Of a stretch of DNA of 64,000 bases, positions 34,509 through 43,437 are shown piece by piece (within the stretch, counting starts at the first letter, position 1; every line of letters begins with the position of its first letter). The position numbers and the translations under genes were made by a program. The notes beneath the pieces were generated by a model that saw only the letters and a list, made by a program, of their open reading frames with translations, ran no database searches and had not been told where the DNA came from. This DNA comes from Virgibacillus ndiopensis (GTDB lineage Bacteria; Bacillota; Bacilli; Bacillales; Amphibacillaceae): contig NZ_FZMZ01000004.1 of the NCBI RefSeq assembly GCF_900187325.1, positions 372,001-436,000 of the forward strand. The letters are read 5' to 3'.

Positions 34509-34527
34509 GAAAATGATTATCATTACC
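34509..34527 (+). promoter_or_regulatory. Fur box of the siderophore-binding protein gene
   Basis: GAAAATGATTATCATTACC matches the 19-bp Fur consensus at 17 positions. It lies 36 bases before the ATG, overlapping the expected promoter. Confidence 0.8.
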
Positions 34528-34562
34528 ATTAATAAGGGATTTTTCAAAAGGAGAAAATACAT

Positions 34563-35531
34563 ATGAGATCAACAAACTACCGTTTTTTATTAATTGGAAT
34601 TCTATTCGTTTTAGCACTTATCGTTTCAGCTTGCGGGAATGATGATACTAAATCGGATGATACCGATAAAAACACTGATAAAGAAACACCTTCTGAAGTT
34701 ACACTTGATAGTAAAATGGGAGAAGTCACAATACCTGCAAATGTGGAACGTGTAATTGCACCATATCATGAGGATGCATTATTAGCACTAGGTGTTACAC
34801 CAGTTGCAAAATGGGCAATTGGTACAAGTGTTCAGGATTATTTAGAACCCCAACTAGAAGATGTACCTAAAATCGAATGGAATCTTCCACTTGAAAAGGT
34901 TCTCGAAAGGACTCCAGAATTAATCATTCTAGAAAGCAATCTAGATAGTTATGAAGGTTCTATAGAAGATTATCAAAAAATTTCAGATGCGACCTATGTT
35001 ATGACAGAAGAAGTTACAAACGATTGGCGCAAACAAGTTGAGTTATTCGGTAAAATGCTTGGAAAAGAAGATAAAGCTAAAGAAGTGCTAAACAATTACG
35101 ATGAAAAAGTTGCTAACGCTAAAGAAAAGCTAAATGAATCAATTGGTAACGAAACAGTTGCAGCAATTTGGGTAGCCGGTAATAAATTTTATTTATTTGA
35201 AAAAAATCGCCATAGCGCAGAAGTTCTCTATTCAGAACTTGGCATTAACCAGCCTGAATTTGTAAAAAGTTTGGGGAAAGCAGATTTGGCACAATGGAAT
35301 GCCTTATCTATGGAAAAACTATCTGAACTTAAAGCCGATCATATTTTCCTTCTAGCACTTGAGGGAGAACAAGGCATTGAAACACTTGAAAATAGTAAGG
35401 TATGGCAAAGTATCCCCGCCGCTCAAAACGATCACGTATACATTATGAACGATCCAAGCTTTTGGACGAATAAAGGTTTAATTGCATCAGAAAAAACAAT
35501 CGATGCAGTTGTAGATACGTTAATAAAATAA
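34563..35531 (+). CDS. Iron-siderophore-binding lipoprotein, YfiY-like
   Basis: A 322-residue substrate-binding lipoprotein: leader and lipobox LIVSAC (C24), acidic spacer, then a class III periplasmic-binding fold joined by a long helix. VERVIAPYHEDALLALGVTPVAKW and NDHVYIMNDPSFWTNKG are typical of siderophore binders. AAAGGAG precedes the ATG. It is transcribed divergently from the permease operon, each with its own Fur box. A hydroxamate/citrate-type siderophore is likely from YfiY similarity, but this cannot be read from sequence alone. Confidence 0.85.
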   Translation: MRSTNYRFLLIGILFVLALIVSACGNDDTKSDDTDKNTDKETPSEVTLDSKMGEVTIPANVERVIAPYHEDALLALGVTPVAKWAIGTSVQDYLEPQLEDVPKIEWNLPLEKVLERTPELIILESNLDSYEGSIEDYQKISDATYVMTEEVTNDWRKQVELFGKMLGKEDKAKEVLNNYDEKVANAKEKLNESIGNETVAAIWVAGNKFYLFEKNRHSAEVLYSELGINQPEFVKSLGKADLAQWNALSMEKLSELKADHIFLLALEGEQGIETLENSKVWQSIPAAQNDHVYIMNDPSFWTNKGLIASEKTIDAVVDTLIK

Positions 35532-35575
35532 AAAAACAGGTTTCTGTTCGATAAGAACGGAAACCTGTTTTTTTA
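35531..35575 (+). terminator. Terminator of the siderophore-binding protein gene
   Basis: AAAAACAGGTTTC...GTTC pairs with GAAC...GAAACCTGTTTTT, followed by further T. Confidence 0.85.
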
Positions 35576-35606
35576 CCCTTTTGAAATTGTGTGCTCTTTC
35601 CAGGAG

Positions 35607-35890
35607 TTGCGCGGTTACTCCAGATGTTGCACGTTTATCCTCAGGGATTGCGCGGTTACTCTCGATGTTGCACGCTTATCCTCGGGATTGCGCGGTTACT
35701 CTCGATGTTGCACGCTTATCCTCGGGGATTGCGCGGTTACTCTCGATGTTGCACGCTTATCCTCAGGAGTTGCGCGGTTACTCTCGATGTTGCACGCTTA
35801 TCCTCGGGATTGCGCGGTTACTCTCGATGTTGCACGCTTAACCTCAGGGGTTGCGCACTATTTCCTAAAGTTGCGTGCCTGAACTGCGTT
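35607..35890. repeat. 20/21-bp tandem array of alternating half-units
   Basis: Fourteen TTGC-headed half-units start at 35607, 35627, 35648, 35668, 35688, 35708, 35729, 35749, 35770, 35790, 35810, 35830, 35851 and 35871. Two types alternate: TTGCGCGGTTACTCTCGATG and TTGCACGCTTATCCTCGGG(G)A, giving a 40-42 bp dimer repeated about six times; the outermost units are degenerate. The array is far richer in G+C than its surroundings, lies between convergent genes and has no unique spacers. All three plus-strand frames stay open across parts of it because of the repetition, not because of coding. Confidence 0.9.
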
Positions 35891-35922
35891 GTTGTTGCAC
35901 AGTTTTTAGCTGCTTTTCATCT

Positions 35923-36291
35923 TTATGGTAGTAACCCAAGTGGCAAACGGCCAAATCCTAAAATCATTGTTAGCAATACAGCAATCACTAACTGGATCCA
36001 CCATCCTTTTGTTGCTTCTTCTCGTCCTGACTTCATACTAATCATTTCCATTGCAAAAATTGCCCAGATACCTGCAAGTCCTTTAAAAATGGCTTCCCCC
36101 ATCATTGGACTTCCGCCAAAGTAATTTGCAAGTAATGATCCACCTGAATATAAAATTAGTAGATAATCCAAACGTAATATCATTTGTATAATTTTAGCGC
36201 CTTTTGCTTTTCCTTGTTTATGTAAAATAACAACTACAATAAATAAGATAAATGCAAGCGCCCATGCAGTTATGTGTAAGTGTGTATTCAT
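35923..36291 (-). CDS. yisL: YisL family (UPF0344) membrane protein
   Basis: A 122-residue protein with four transmembrane helices: THLHITAWALAFILF at the start, KGAKIIQMILRLDYLLILYSG, and a C-terminal ILGFGRLPLGL. This matches YisL closely. Function unknown. In B. subtilis yisL also lies near the gerP operon. AGGAGG precedes the ATG. Confidence 0.88.
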   Translation of the reverse strand: MNTHLHITAWALAFILFIVVVILHKQGKAKGAKIIQMILRLDYLLILYSGGSLLANYFGGSPMMGEAIFKGLAGIWAIFAMEMISMKSGREEATKGWWIQLVIAVLLTMILGFGRLPLGLLP

Positions 36292-36491
36292 CTAAGTTCC
36301 TCCTATTTCATTGTTAGTTTTTACAGTGCTTAATTTTCTTTGCATACTAAATCAATAATACCATGTCCTACACAGAATTCATATGAAAATTACGTGAACA
36401 TTTATTACAGGAAGTAAAACTAACTGAAAACTGTTATAATAAATTTGATTGCATTTTTCACTCAAAATTTATCGATTTTCGGAGGGATATT

Positions 36492-37688
36492 ATGTCACAA
36501 AACAGTCAACAAATCATTGATCAAACACAGGAATATGGCGCGAAGAATTATCACCCACTACCTGTTGTGATAGCAAAAGCAGAAGGTGTTTGGGTAGAGG
36601 ATCCTGAAGGTAATCGCTACATGGATATGTTAAGTGCATATTCAGCAGTTAACCAAGGACATCGCCATCCCAAGATTATTGAAGCATTAAAAAAACAAGC
36701 AGATGCAGTAACACTAACCTCACGAGCATTTCATAATGATCAACTTGGACCGTGGTATGAAAAAATTTGTAAACTTACAAACAAGGAAGCAGCTTTACCA
36801 ATGAACACTGGAGCAGAGGCTGTTGAAACGGCATTTAAAGCAGCAAGAAGATGGGCATATGATGTAAAAGGTGTCGAGGAGAACAAGGCAGAAATTATTG
36901 CTTGCGAAGGTAATTTCCACGGCAGAACAATGACAGCGGTTTCCTTATCATCAGAAGCTGAATATCAACGTGGGTTTGGTCCCATGTTACCAGGAATCAA
37001 ATTAATCCCATATGGTGACATTGACGCGTTAAAAGCAGCAATCACCGAAAATACAGCTGGCTTTTTATTTGAACCTATCCAAGGTGAAGCAGGTATTGTC
37101 ATGCCTCCAGAAGGTTTTCTAAAAGAAGCATATGATGTATGTAAGGAAAATAATGTCCTATATATTGCCGACGAAATTCAAGCAGGACTTGCTCGGACTG
37201 GGAAAATGTTCGCTTGCGACTGGGAAGATGTAACACCAGATATTTTAATTTTAGGAAAAGCTCTAGGTGGCGGTGTTATGCCAATCTCATGTATTGTGGC
37301 CAACAAAGACATCTTGGGTGTATTTAATCCTGGATCACACGGTTCAACTTTTGGTGGAAATCCATTAGCCTGTGCTGTTTCCGTCGCGTCACTCGAAGTT
37401 CTTGAGGAAGAAAACTTAGCGGAACGTTCATTAGAATTTGGAAACTATATGATGAATGAACTTAGAAAAATCGATAATCCAATGATTAAAGAAGTTCGTG
37501 GTAAAGGATTATTCATTGGCGTTGAACTTACTGAAGCTGCACGTCCATATTGTGAAGCATTAAAAGAACGAGGATTATTATGTAAGGAAACACATGAAAA
37601 TGTTATCCGCTTTGCCCCTCCATTAGTTATTGAAAAAGATGATTTGAATTGGGCTATTGATCACATTAAAGAAGTTTTGAAAGGGTAA
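36492..37688 (+). CDS. rocD: Ornithine aminotransferase
   Basis: A 398-residue class III PLP aminotransferase converting ornithine and 2-oxoglutarate to glutamate semialdehyde and glutamate in arginine/ornithine breakdown. [47 protein letters not shown] and the PLP lysine in ILGKALGGG are present. CGGAGGG precedes the ATG. It is monocistronic; no RocR enhancer was looked for beyond the immediate upstream. Confidence 0.95.
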   Translation: MSQNSQQIIDQTQEYGAKNYHPLPVVIAKAEGVWVEDPEGNRYMDMLSAYSAVNQGHRHPKIIEALKKQADAVTLTSRAFHNDQLGPWYEKICKLTNKEAALPMNTGAEAVETAFKAARRWAYDVKGVEENKAEIIACEGNFHGRTMTAVSLSSEAEYQRGFGPMLPGIKLIPYGDIDALKAAITENTAGFLFEPIQGEAGIVMPPEGFLKEAYDVCKENNVLYIADEIQAGLARTGKMFACDWEDVTPDILILGKALGGGVMPISCIVANKDILGVFNPGSHGSTFGGNPLACAVSVASLEVLEEENLAERSLEFGNYMMNELRKIDNPMIKEVRGKGLFIGVELTEAARPYCEALKERGLLCKETHENVIRFAPPLVIEKDDLNWAIDHIKEVLKG

Positions 37689-37899
37689 AAAAGCTCAACG
37701 CAAGACCGCAGAAAGCGTAGTATTTTCCCATAGCGGTCGCAGTTTCTGTGAACAGTAATAAAAAATGCGAAAAGAGCCTTAAAATAAAATGACCATCAAT
37801 TTATATTAAAATCTGATGGTCATTTTTATTATAAAATTTAGGGATTTATAACTTAAACCTTAAGTCAAGGTAACGAGCGTATTAAAAACAATCAAATTA
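37689..37899. repeat. Half-copy of the dispersed repeat (37692-37729) and a terminator (37787-37827)
   Basis: AGCTCAACGCAAGACCGC then GAAAGCGTAGTATTTTCCC is one end of the dispersed palindromic element, starting four bases after the rocD stop. A perfect 13-bp hairpin AAAATGACCATCA/TGATGGTCATTTT follows and can end both convergent genes. Confidence 0.6.
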
Positions 37900-38349
37900 C
37901 TAATTTATATATTTCACAACCGCCATTTCTTTACCAAACCTATCACCATTATCCACAAATCCCAAACTTTTATATAGATTATGAGCTCCTATATTTTCCG
38001 GATAATAGCCTACAACAATTTTAGCATTTGGTAATTTAGACATCTCTGTGATCATTAGTTTAGTTGCTGCCTTACCAATACCCTTGCCTTGGAATTCCTT
38101 ATCAACCATTATTCTGTAAACCCAATAACCTTCAAGTTCCTCTTCTACTGAATTAAACATTAAAAAACCAACTACTTTTTCTTCAAAATAGATAGCATAT
38201 GGTCTTAATGTTGGTTCAAACTTGGATTGTGCTATTGAAATAGTATTTGATTCCATGTATTTTGCTTGTTCTGTTGATACCTCTAATTCACAGCATTCGT
38301 ACCAGTTTTCTGCATTTAACTCTACAATTTTTACATTACATGTACGCAT
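37900..38349 (-). CDS. GNAT acetyltransferase, BltD/PaiA-like
   Basis: A 149-residue acetyltransferase. The acetyl-CoA site is MVDKEFQGKGIGKAATKLM, followed by NIGAHNLYKSLGF. SIAQSKFEPTLRPYAIY in the N-terminal half is typical of the spermidine/polyamine acetyltransferase group (BltD). AAAGGGG precedes the ATG. The substrate is inferred, not proven. Confidence 0.8.
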   Translation of the reverse strand: MRTCNVKIVELNAENWYECCELEVSTEQAKYMESNTISIAQSKFEPTLRPYAIYFEEKVVGFLMFNSVEEELEGYWVYRIMVDKEFQGKGIGKAATKLMITEMSKLPNAKIVVGYYPENIGAHNLYKSLGFVDNGDRFGKEMAVVKYIN

Positions 38350-38543
38350 TATTTTCCCCTTTCAAAATTTGGGGAAACGCTAAACAACTTTGTTAATTAG
38401 GCGCTATCCCCTTAAGTTTAGTAACGATATAAATTCTTTTGTTTGTCATAATGAACGCCTCCCTTAACAAATATTGCCTAAAATTAAGTCAATGAATTTT
38501 TAGACTCTTTCATAATAACATATTTCTATCCATAATCTTATAC

Positions 38544-39728
38544 TTATTTATTTTCAACCTCTCTTGTTCGAAACGGCTGTATTTTTAAATAGGTAAGACT
38601 TCGCCATATCCATTCCAATGGCCCAAAACGAAACTGGGAGAGCCACCATTTGCTTAGTAAAATTTGCACTACGAAAATCAGTACTACAATACCGATACTT
38701 ACAGACGGCGTAACAGATCCATACCACCCTAAACCTACCCCGTAAAACAAAAAGAAACTAATCACCGACTGTAAGATATAGTTTGTTAATGACATTCGAC
38801 CAACATATGTGAATGGTTTTATAATTTTGTTCCCGAGCTTGCCAGTTGCTAATAATGTTATTGAAAATAAATAAAATAGTGCTGATGCGGCTCCACCAAC
38901 ATTATCCTGAATAAAGTAGAACCATTCTGGATTTCCGTATAAATAAGGACCCATTTTTAAGAAAACGAAAACGATTAAACTAACAGACCAGCCTATTTTT
39001 ACTATCCGCTTATTTTTACTAGGCGTGTGTAACCACCGCTTTCTAGCAATATACATCCCAAGTAAGAATAAAGGTAGCAACGTTGTAAGTGAAAGAAAGC
39101 CCGAGAAAATTCTATTTGCATAAAACCAGTCATTTGCATTTTGCTTCAAAATAACAGACAGATCATCACTTCGATAATGCATTTTTGCAAGATAAATTGC
39201 CCCAACATCATAATCTTGCAGGTAGAACCTTACCTCGTATAATAGCTTGGAAACATAAAAAACAACCCCCCCTAATAATAGGAAAGCCCATATCAACAAA
39301 GTTTTATCCGAGCGATTTAGGAATGCTATCAACAATAATCCAAACATACCATATGATAATAAAATGTCCCCACTCCAAACGAAAAACGCATGAATGAAAC
39401 CGAAACAAATTAATATAAATAGTCTTCTAAACATTAACGGATGCACATCAATATGTTTTAACACCAACCGTTCCTTCATTATTTGAAAACCAAACCCAAA
39501 TAATATCGAAAATAGTGTATAAAAGCTTGCCTGAAAGAAGATATCTTTTACAGTCTGTGTGAATTGATCAACAGGTTCTGTCCATGCATCTTCTGCCCCA
39601 CCGTAAAAAAAATAAGGCGCGGAAAATATGCCGATATTAACAATAAATATTCCAAAAATAGCAAAGCCTCGTGCTGCATCAATCCATGTTAAGCGTTCGG
39701 ATTCTTTTAAAGGTGAAGCTTTTTCCAT
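38544..39728 (-). CDS. DUF418 family membrane protein
   Basis: The ATG at 39728 behind GGAGGA gives 394 residues. WIDAARGFAIFGIFIVNI marks the N-terminus of the DUF418 group, about ten helices follow, and the C-terminal domain ends with SQFRFGPLEWIWRSLTY. These proteins resemble acyltransferase-3-type membrane enzymes; no substrate is known. Confidence 0.85.
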   Translation of the reverse strand: MEKASPLKESERLTWIDAARGFAIFGIFIVNIGIFSAPYFFYGGAEDAWTEPVDQFTQTVKDIFFQASFYTLFSILFGFGFQIMKERLVLKHIDVHPLMFRRLFILICFGFIHAFFVWSGDILLSYGMFGLLLIAFLNRSDKTLLIWAFLLLGGVVFYVSKLLYEVRFYLQDYDVGAIYLAKMHYRSDDLSVILKQNANDWFYANRIFSGFLSLTTLLPLFLLGMYIARKRWLHTPSKNKRIVKIGWSVSLIVFVFLKMGPYLYGNPEWFYFIQDNVGGAASALFYLFSITLLATGKLGNKIIKPFTYVGRMSLTNYILQSVISFFLFYGVGLGWYGSVTPSVSIGIVVLIFVVQILLSKWWLSQFRFGPLEWIWRSLTYLKIQPFRTREVENK

Positions 39729-39804
39729 GAAGTTCACTTCCTCCAAAAATAGATACTCTTTATAATTTCTACAGCAGTTTGAATTTTTCCTTCAGATACC
39801 TTCA

Positions 39805-39830
39805 ACAAATTAGTGCATTCACATAAACTA
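39805..39830 (+). promoter_or_regulatory. SigK-like promoter of the gerP operon
   Basis: CATAAACTA at 39822-39830 matches the -10 pattern. The nearest AC is only 15 bases upstream, one short of the usual spacing. gerP of B. subtilis is known to be SigK-dependent. Confidence 0.5.
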
Positions 39831-39850
39831 CATACGAAGGAGGAATTGTT

Positions 39851-40063
39851 ATGCCAGCAAAAGTAGGAGCAGTTAAAGTCATCACAGTCGCATCATCAAG
39901 CATTTTCAACATTGGAGATGTATATTCCATGTGCCCTGAGAGCTCCGCAAAAACCTATGCTGGTGGTGGCTCCTTTAATACGGGCGATGGAATTCATATT
40001 GAACTTGCAAATTCTAATACGTATGTTTATGACAAAGACAAAGTTGACCAACCAGTAACGTAA
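39851..40063 (+). CDS. gerPA: Spore germination protein GerPA
   Basis: A 70-residue GerPF-family protein: PAKVGAVKVITVASSSIFNIGDVYSM, in pieces, then GGGSFNTGDG. GerP proteins sit in the spore coat and are needed for germinants to pass it. GAAGGAGGAAT precedes the ATG. First of six gerP genes in order A to F. Confidence 0.9.
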   Translation: MPAKVGAVKVITVASSSIFNIGDVYSMCPESSAKTYAGGGSFNTGDGIHIELANSNTYVYDKDKVDQPVT

Positions 40064-40078
40064 CGGAGTGAATTTGAC

Positions 40079-40291
40079 ATGAGTATTACAATTCATCAAT
40101 CCATCAGTATATATATGATAAAAATTGGTGCGATAACCAACTCTTCTGTTTTACAGATCGGCAGCACCGGCAGTATCCAAGCCCAGTCTGATATATACAA
40201 CACAGGAGGGTATACAGAGCCTGCAGAAGAAGCTGTGCCTTTGGGTCAACAGCCCCCTCCCATGATCCCACTATCACAATCAGCCCAATAA
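40079..40291 (+). CDS. gerPB: Spore germination protein GerPB
   Basis: A 70-residue protein, HQSISIYMIKIGAITNSSVLQIGSTGSI in pieces, with a Pro/Gln-rich tail (GQQPPPMIPLSQS). Position after gerPA and the IGAITNSSVLQIGS core identify it. It starts 15 bases after gerPA, behind GGAGTG. Confidence 0.88.
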   Translation: MSITIHQSISIYMIKIGAITNSSVLQIGSTGSIQAQSDIYNTGGYTEPAEEAVPLGQQPPPMIPLSQSAQ

Positions 40292-40361
40292 TAGCACCAT
40301 TTTTTCATTTACACATACACTAATCATAGGTCTTTGCCTAGTATGAAGGGGGACTCTTTTT

Positions 40362-40946
40362 ATGAATGGAAATGAATGGACCAATTATGTTTATGATCTT
40401 CACCAGTATATTCAGAAACAGGATCAAGAAATAAACCAATTAAAATCAAGAGTAACTCAGCTAGAACAGGACATTCGGGACAAAAATACAAATACAATAG
40501 AAAAAATCGAATACCATTTTGATCAGTTAAAGATAGAAAATTTAGATGGGACACTACACATCGGTCTTTCACCGAGTGATTTGGCAAATATCGAGGATTT
40601 AGGGGTTCCAAAGGAAAATCAACCTAACTATCAACCTCCGATGAAACAACAGTTACAATCGGACCTAAGTCAGTATTTGCAGCAAACAGGGCCATCTATG
40701 ATCCGTGATTTAGCAACTCAATATAATAAGCCTGTGGACAATGCATTTCAATCAATGCTTTTAGATGATATTGAAAAGCAACTTCCCCATCGAATAGCTT
40801 TTTATGAACAAGAAGCCAAAAACAAGAGGGGGATGCGGTCTGAAGAATCATTACAGACCTATATAACAGATCAAATTAAAAATGAAATCTATCAATCTCT
40901 TTTAAAATATATGCAAAAAAATGAACAAAAAGGAGAGGAAGAATGA
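40362..40946 (+). CDS. gerPC: Spore germination protein GerPC
   Basis: A 194-residue protein with an N-terminal coiled coil (about 10-48: YIQKQDQEINQLKSRVTQLE) and a DGTLHIGLSP segment near residue 67. The C-terminal half is helical. Longest of the GerP proteins, as in B. subtilis. AAGGGGGAC precedes the ATG. Its stop overlaps the gerPD ATG. Confidence 0.88.
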   Translation: MNGNEWTNYVYDLHQYIQKQDQEINQLKSRVTQLEQDIRDKNTNTIEKIEYHFDQLKIENLDGTLHIGLSPSDLANIEDLGVPKENQPNYQPPMKQQLQSDLSQYLQQTGPSMIRDLATQYNKPVDNAFQSMLLDDIEKQLPHRIAFYEQEAKNKRGMRSEESLQTYITDQIKNEIYQSLLKYMQKNEQKGEEE

Positions 40947-41116
40947 ATATAGAAGTTCATAATTGGGGATTAAACGTAGGTAATGTATGTATAGACGCCC
41001 TATCTGCCTCATCTATTTTTCTTATAGGAGATAATGACGAAATGACTTTATCATCTTTTTTTGATACTCCACCTGAAGCGTTTACAGTTGGTAATATCGT
41101 TCCGTTAGCTCCATAA
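40943..41116 (+). CDS. gerPD: Spore germination protein GerPD
   Basis: A 57-residue protein overlapping gerPC by four bases (ATGA), with GGAGAGGAAG as ribosome site. VHNWGLNVGNVCIDALSASS, in pieces, and SIFLIGDNDEM are GerPD-like. Easily missed because of its size. Confidence 0.85.
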   Translation: MNIEVHNWGLNVGNVCIDALSASSIFLIGDNDEMTLSSFFDTPPEAFTVGNIVPLAP

Positions 41117-41149
41117 GCCACATATTTAGAGAAATTGTAGGAGGATTTG

Positions 41150-41539
41150 ATGGAAAAGCGAAACGTAAATGTTAATTACATTAAAGTAAATTCCGCCTCA
41201 TTTAGCTCCATCCTTTCAATCGGTGATACAGCATATGCAGGGCCGAAATCCCGAGGAATTGCAGTACAAAAAGAAGGTGCAATTTTCACGAAAAAGGATG
41301 AAGTACAATTTAAAAACTATGATTTATTTAGCAGAAAGGCAACATGGCCAAAAAAAGCGAAGCATGTTCGCCAGCACATCCATCATCACGAACCAAATAT
41401 AAATATGGAATATGCATCATTCATTGGAATAGGTAGCTCATCGATCTGTCAAGTTGGAAGTATTGATAAAATATGCGCTGAAGCACGATTGAAACATTTC
41501 CGTATACTAAGAAATAATGAATCCCACACAAAGAAATAA
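41150..41539 (+). CDS. gerPE: Spore germination protein GerPE
   Basis: A 129-residue protein from the ATG at 41150 behind GTAGGAGG. The N-terminal NYIKVNSASFSSILSIGD and later FIGIGSSSICQVGS repeat the same IGD/VGS theme found in GerPA, B and F. A Lys/His-rich linker (KHVRQHIHHHEP) lies between. Confidence 0.85.
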   Translation: MEKRNVNVNYIKVNSASFSSILSIGDTAYAGPKSRGIAVQKEGAIFTKKDEVQFKNYDLFSRKATWPKKAKHVRQHIHHHEPNINMEYASFIGIGSSSICQVGSIDKICAEARLKHFRILRNNESHTKK

Positions 41540-41588
41540 ATCAATCATATCTTATTCTAAGAAATAAATTCTTGAAGAAGGTGTAAAA

Positions 41589-41807
41589 ATGCCGTCTATT
41601 GTTGGACCGTTAAAAATAAATAGTATTGGTGGTGGAGTCGTTAACTTTGGCGATTCCTTCTACTTATCTCCAAAAAGCACTTCTAAAACCAGTGCTGGAT
41701 CCGGATCATTGAATACTGGTGACTTTATTTGTACAAATACTGGTCTAAGCTCAACGAACCCAATTGATCCAGACGTCAATGATCAGAATGTAACTGCAAA
41801 CGCTTAA
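41589..41807 (+). CDS. gerPF: Spore germination protein GerPF
   Basis: A 72-residue protein: PSIVGPLKINSIGGGVVNFGDSFYLSPKS in pieces, then GSGSLNTGDF. It is homologous to GerPA (same INSIG/GD and LNTGD core). Last gene of the operon, followed by a terminator. Confidence 0.9.
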   Translation: MPSIVGPLKINSIGGGVVNFGDSFYLSPKSTSKTSAGSGSLNTGDFICTNTGLSSTNPIDPDVNDQNVTANA

Positions 41808-41846
41808 TGTTTGTTACGCAACAATTATAAACAGGAATAATCAATG

Positions 41847-41881
41847 GAAATGACTATCAATATTTATTTGATAGTCATTTT
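41847..41881 (+). terminator. Terminator of the gerP operon
   Basis: GAAATGACTATCAA and its complement surround TATTTAT; a short T run is inside the 3' arm. Confidence 0.8.
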
Positions 41882-42058
41882 CTATGACAGTATTTACGCT
41901 CTAAATTTTATGTTAAAGAATAATAATTTATTGCAAAACGATAAAATTTATCATATGATATAGCTACATTAAATAGTGAAATGCTTTATGACTACATGGT
42001 TTAATAATTATTTCGAAGCTTGCTTACTAATAATCTTTTTTAAATCAGGGAGGTTACT

Positions 42059-42754
42059 ATGAATTCATATATTCCTAAACATGTTGCAATAATGATGGAT
42101 GGAAATGGCCGTTGGGGAAAAGCTAGGGGGCTTACCCGAAGTGAGGGTCATTTTGCTGGTGCTCAAACCATGCAAAAAATTATCGACGCAAGTATGGAAT
42201 TAGACATAAAAATACTAACCCTATATGCTTTTTCTTCAGAGAACTGGACAAGACCTAAAGAAGAAGTTAATTATTTAATGAAGCTACCAGTAAAATTTTT
42301 TAATAAAAAATTACCTGAATTTATGAAAAGAAATATTAAAATACTTATTTCAGGAAATATTTCAGCCCTTCCAAGGCCAACAAAAAAAGCAGTTAGTAAA
42401 GCGGTTGAAGAAACTAAGAATAATGATGGAATCATTGTTAATTTTGCATTTAATTATGGTGGAAGAGATGATATTTTACAAGCGATACGTAAAATAATTG
42501 AAAATGTGCAAAATAAGAGAATTGAATTAAATAACGTAAATGAAGAATTAGTACAACATTTTTTATATACAAAGGGACTACCTGATCCAGAATTAATTAT
42601 ACGAACTGGTGGAGAAAAAAGAGTGAGTAATTTTCTTTTATGGCAATCTTCTAAATCAGAATTTTACTTTTCTGACTTCTATTTTCCAGATTTTAATAAG
42701 GAGTTACTTAGTGAGGCAATCATTGAATTTCAAAAAAGGACTTCTAATTTGTAA
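42059..42754 (+). CDS. Stand-alone cis-prenyltransferase (UppS paralogue)
   Basis: A 231-residue (Z)-prenyl synthase. The catalytic MMDGNGRWGKARGL, the helix SEGHFAGAQ, FSSENWTRPKEEV and RTGGEKRVSNFLLWQ are intact, so it should be active. The housekeeping uppS normally lies next to cdsA and frr, not here. This copy is isolated, with its own leader and terminator, and looks richer in A+T than gerP. It may make a shorter or different polyprenol, for example for a terpene or spore lipid. AGGGAGG precedes the ATG. Confidence 0.85.
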   Translation: MNSYIPKHVAIMMDGNGRWGKARGLTRSEGHFAGAQTMQKIIDASMELDIKILTLYAFSSENWTRPKEEVNYLMKLPVKFFNKKLPEFMKRNIKILISGNISALPRPTKKAVSKAVEETKNNDGIIVNFAFNYGGRDDILQAIRKIIENVQNKRIELNNVNEELVQHFLYTKGLPDPELIIRTGGEKRVSNFLLWQSSKSEFYFSDFYFPDFNKELLSEAIIEFQKRTSNL

Positions 42755-42807
42755 AACCAATTAATATATAAGAATTCACTCTGTTATGATGTTTTATTGT
42801 ATATCAT

Positions 42808-42848
42808 AACTTACTAAAGGCACCAGAATGCGATGCCTTTAGTAAGTT
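42808..42848. terminator. Bidirectional terminator between convergent genes
   Basis: A perfect 15-bp stem AACTTACTAAAGGCA and complement around an 11-base loop. Confidence 0.75.
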
Positions 42849-42876
42849 TATATTCTTTAACCACAAATCTTGCTAT

Positions 42877-43434
42877 TTATTCAAATTCCGATTGATCACC
42901 GAAAATCAATTGTACAATATAAATAATCATACATGCTGCCAGCGTCACGTATCCCCAACCGAGCGTTATTTGGTCAACTCTCAAGTAGTTATTGCATATT
43001 TGATCATCCACTCCAATAAATAGCCATCCCATTAAAATAAACAGTATTATAAAAATGAGAAAAACGATGTTCTTGCTTACCGATCCTAGTTTTCTCCAAC
43101 TATCCCTTAACGGTATCCCTGCTAAGAATGGTAAACTAATAAATTTAAATATTTCTGATGCGTACACTGTTAATGCTTCATCCATTGTACGCGGAATCAT
43201 CCAGTATACGAGGATAATAGAAAATAGTAAGATCCCAGGAATCCCATTCCTATTCCACTTGTAGAAAAACGCAGGAAAACGAACTTTAAAGAAACGTGCC
43301 ATTAGAAATCCAGAAAAAATCAACAGCGGCATTTGCAAATGCATATGGATAATCATGATTGATTCTAACAACGTTGCAACTGGAGGAAGAGTTAAGAAAA
43401 CAAATAACAGCAAACCATAAATGAATTGTTTCAT
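42877..43434 (-). CDS. Multi-pass membrane protein of the heme-copper operon
   Basis: A 185-residue protein with five or six helices. Near the N-terminus ESIMIIHMHLQMPLLIFSGF has two His and two Met in helix 1-2, a possible copper or heme contact. I do not recognise a named family, though CtaG-like oxidase assembly proteins have similar features. It is three bases after the Sco gene in the same direction, so it is likely an assembly factor or an accessory subunit. Confidence 0.6.
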   Translation of the reverse strand: MKQFIYGLLLFVFLTLPPVATLLESIMIIHMHLQMPLLIFSGFLMARFFKVRFPAFFYKWNRNGIPGILLFSIILVYWMIPRTMDEALTVYASEIFKFISLPFLAGIPLRDSWRKLGSVSKNIVFLIFIILFILMGWLFIGVDDQICNNYLRVDQITLGWGYVTLAACMIIYIVQLIFGDQSEFE

Positions 43435-43437
43435 AAA

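Noticed and set aside
35607-35890. CRISPR array
   Set aside because: Units are contiguous and nearly identical with no unique spacers, and no cas genes are present.
35581-36124. Three long overlapping plus-strand reading frames of 86-177 codons
   Set aside because: They stay open only because a 41-bp unit lacking stops is repeated; their residues repeat as well, they have no ribosome site, and the longest runs antisense through yisL.
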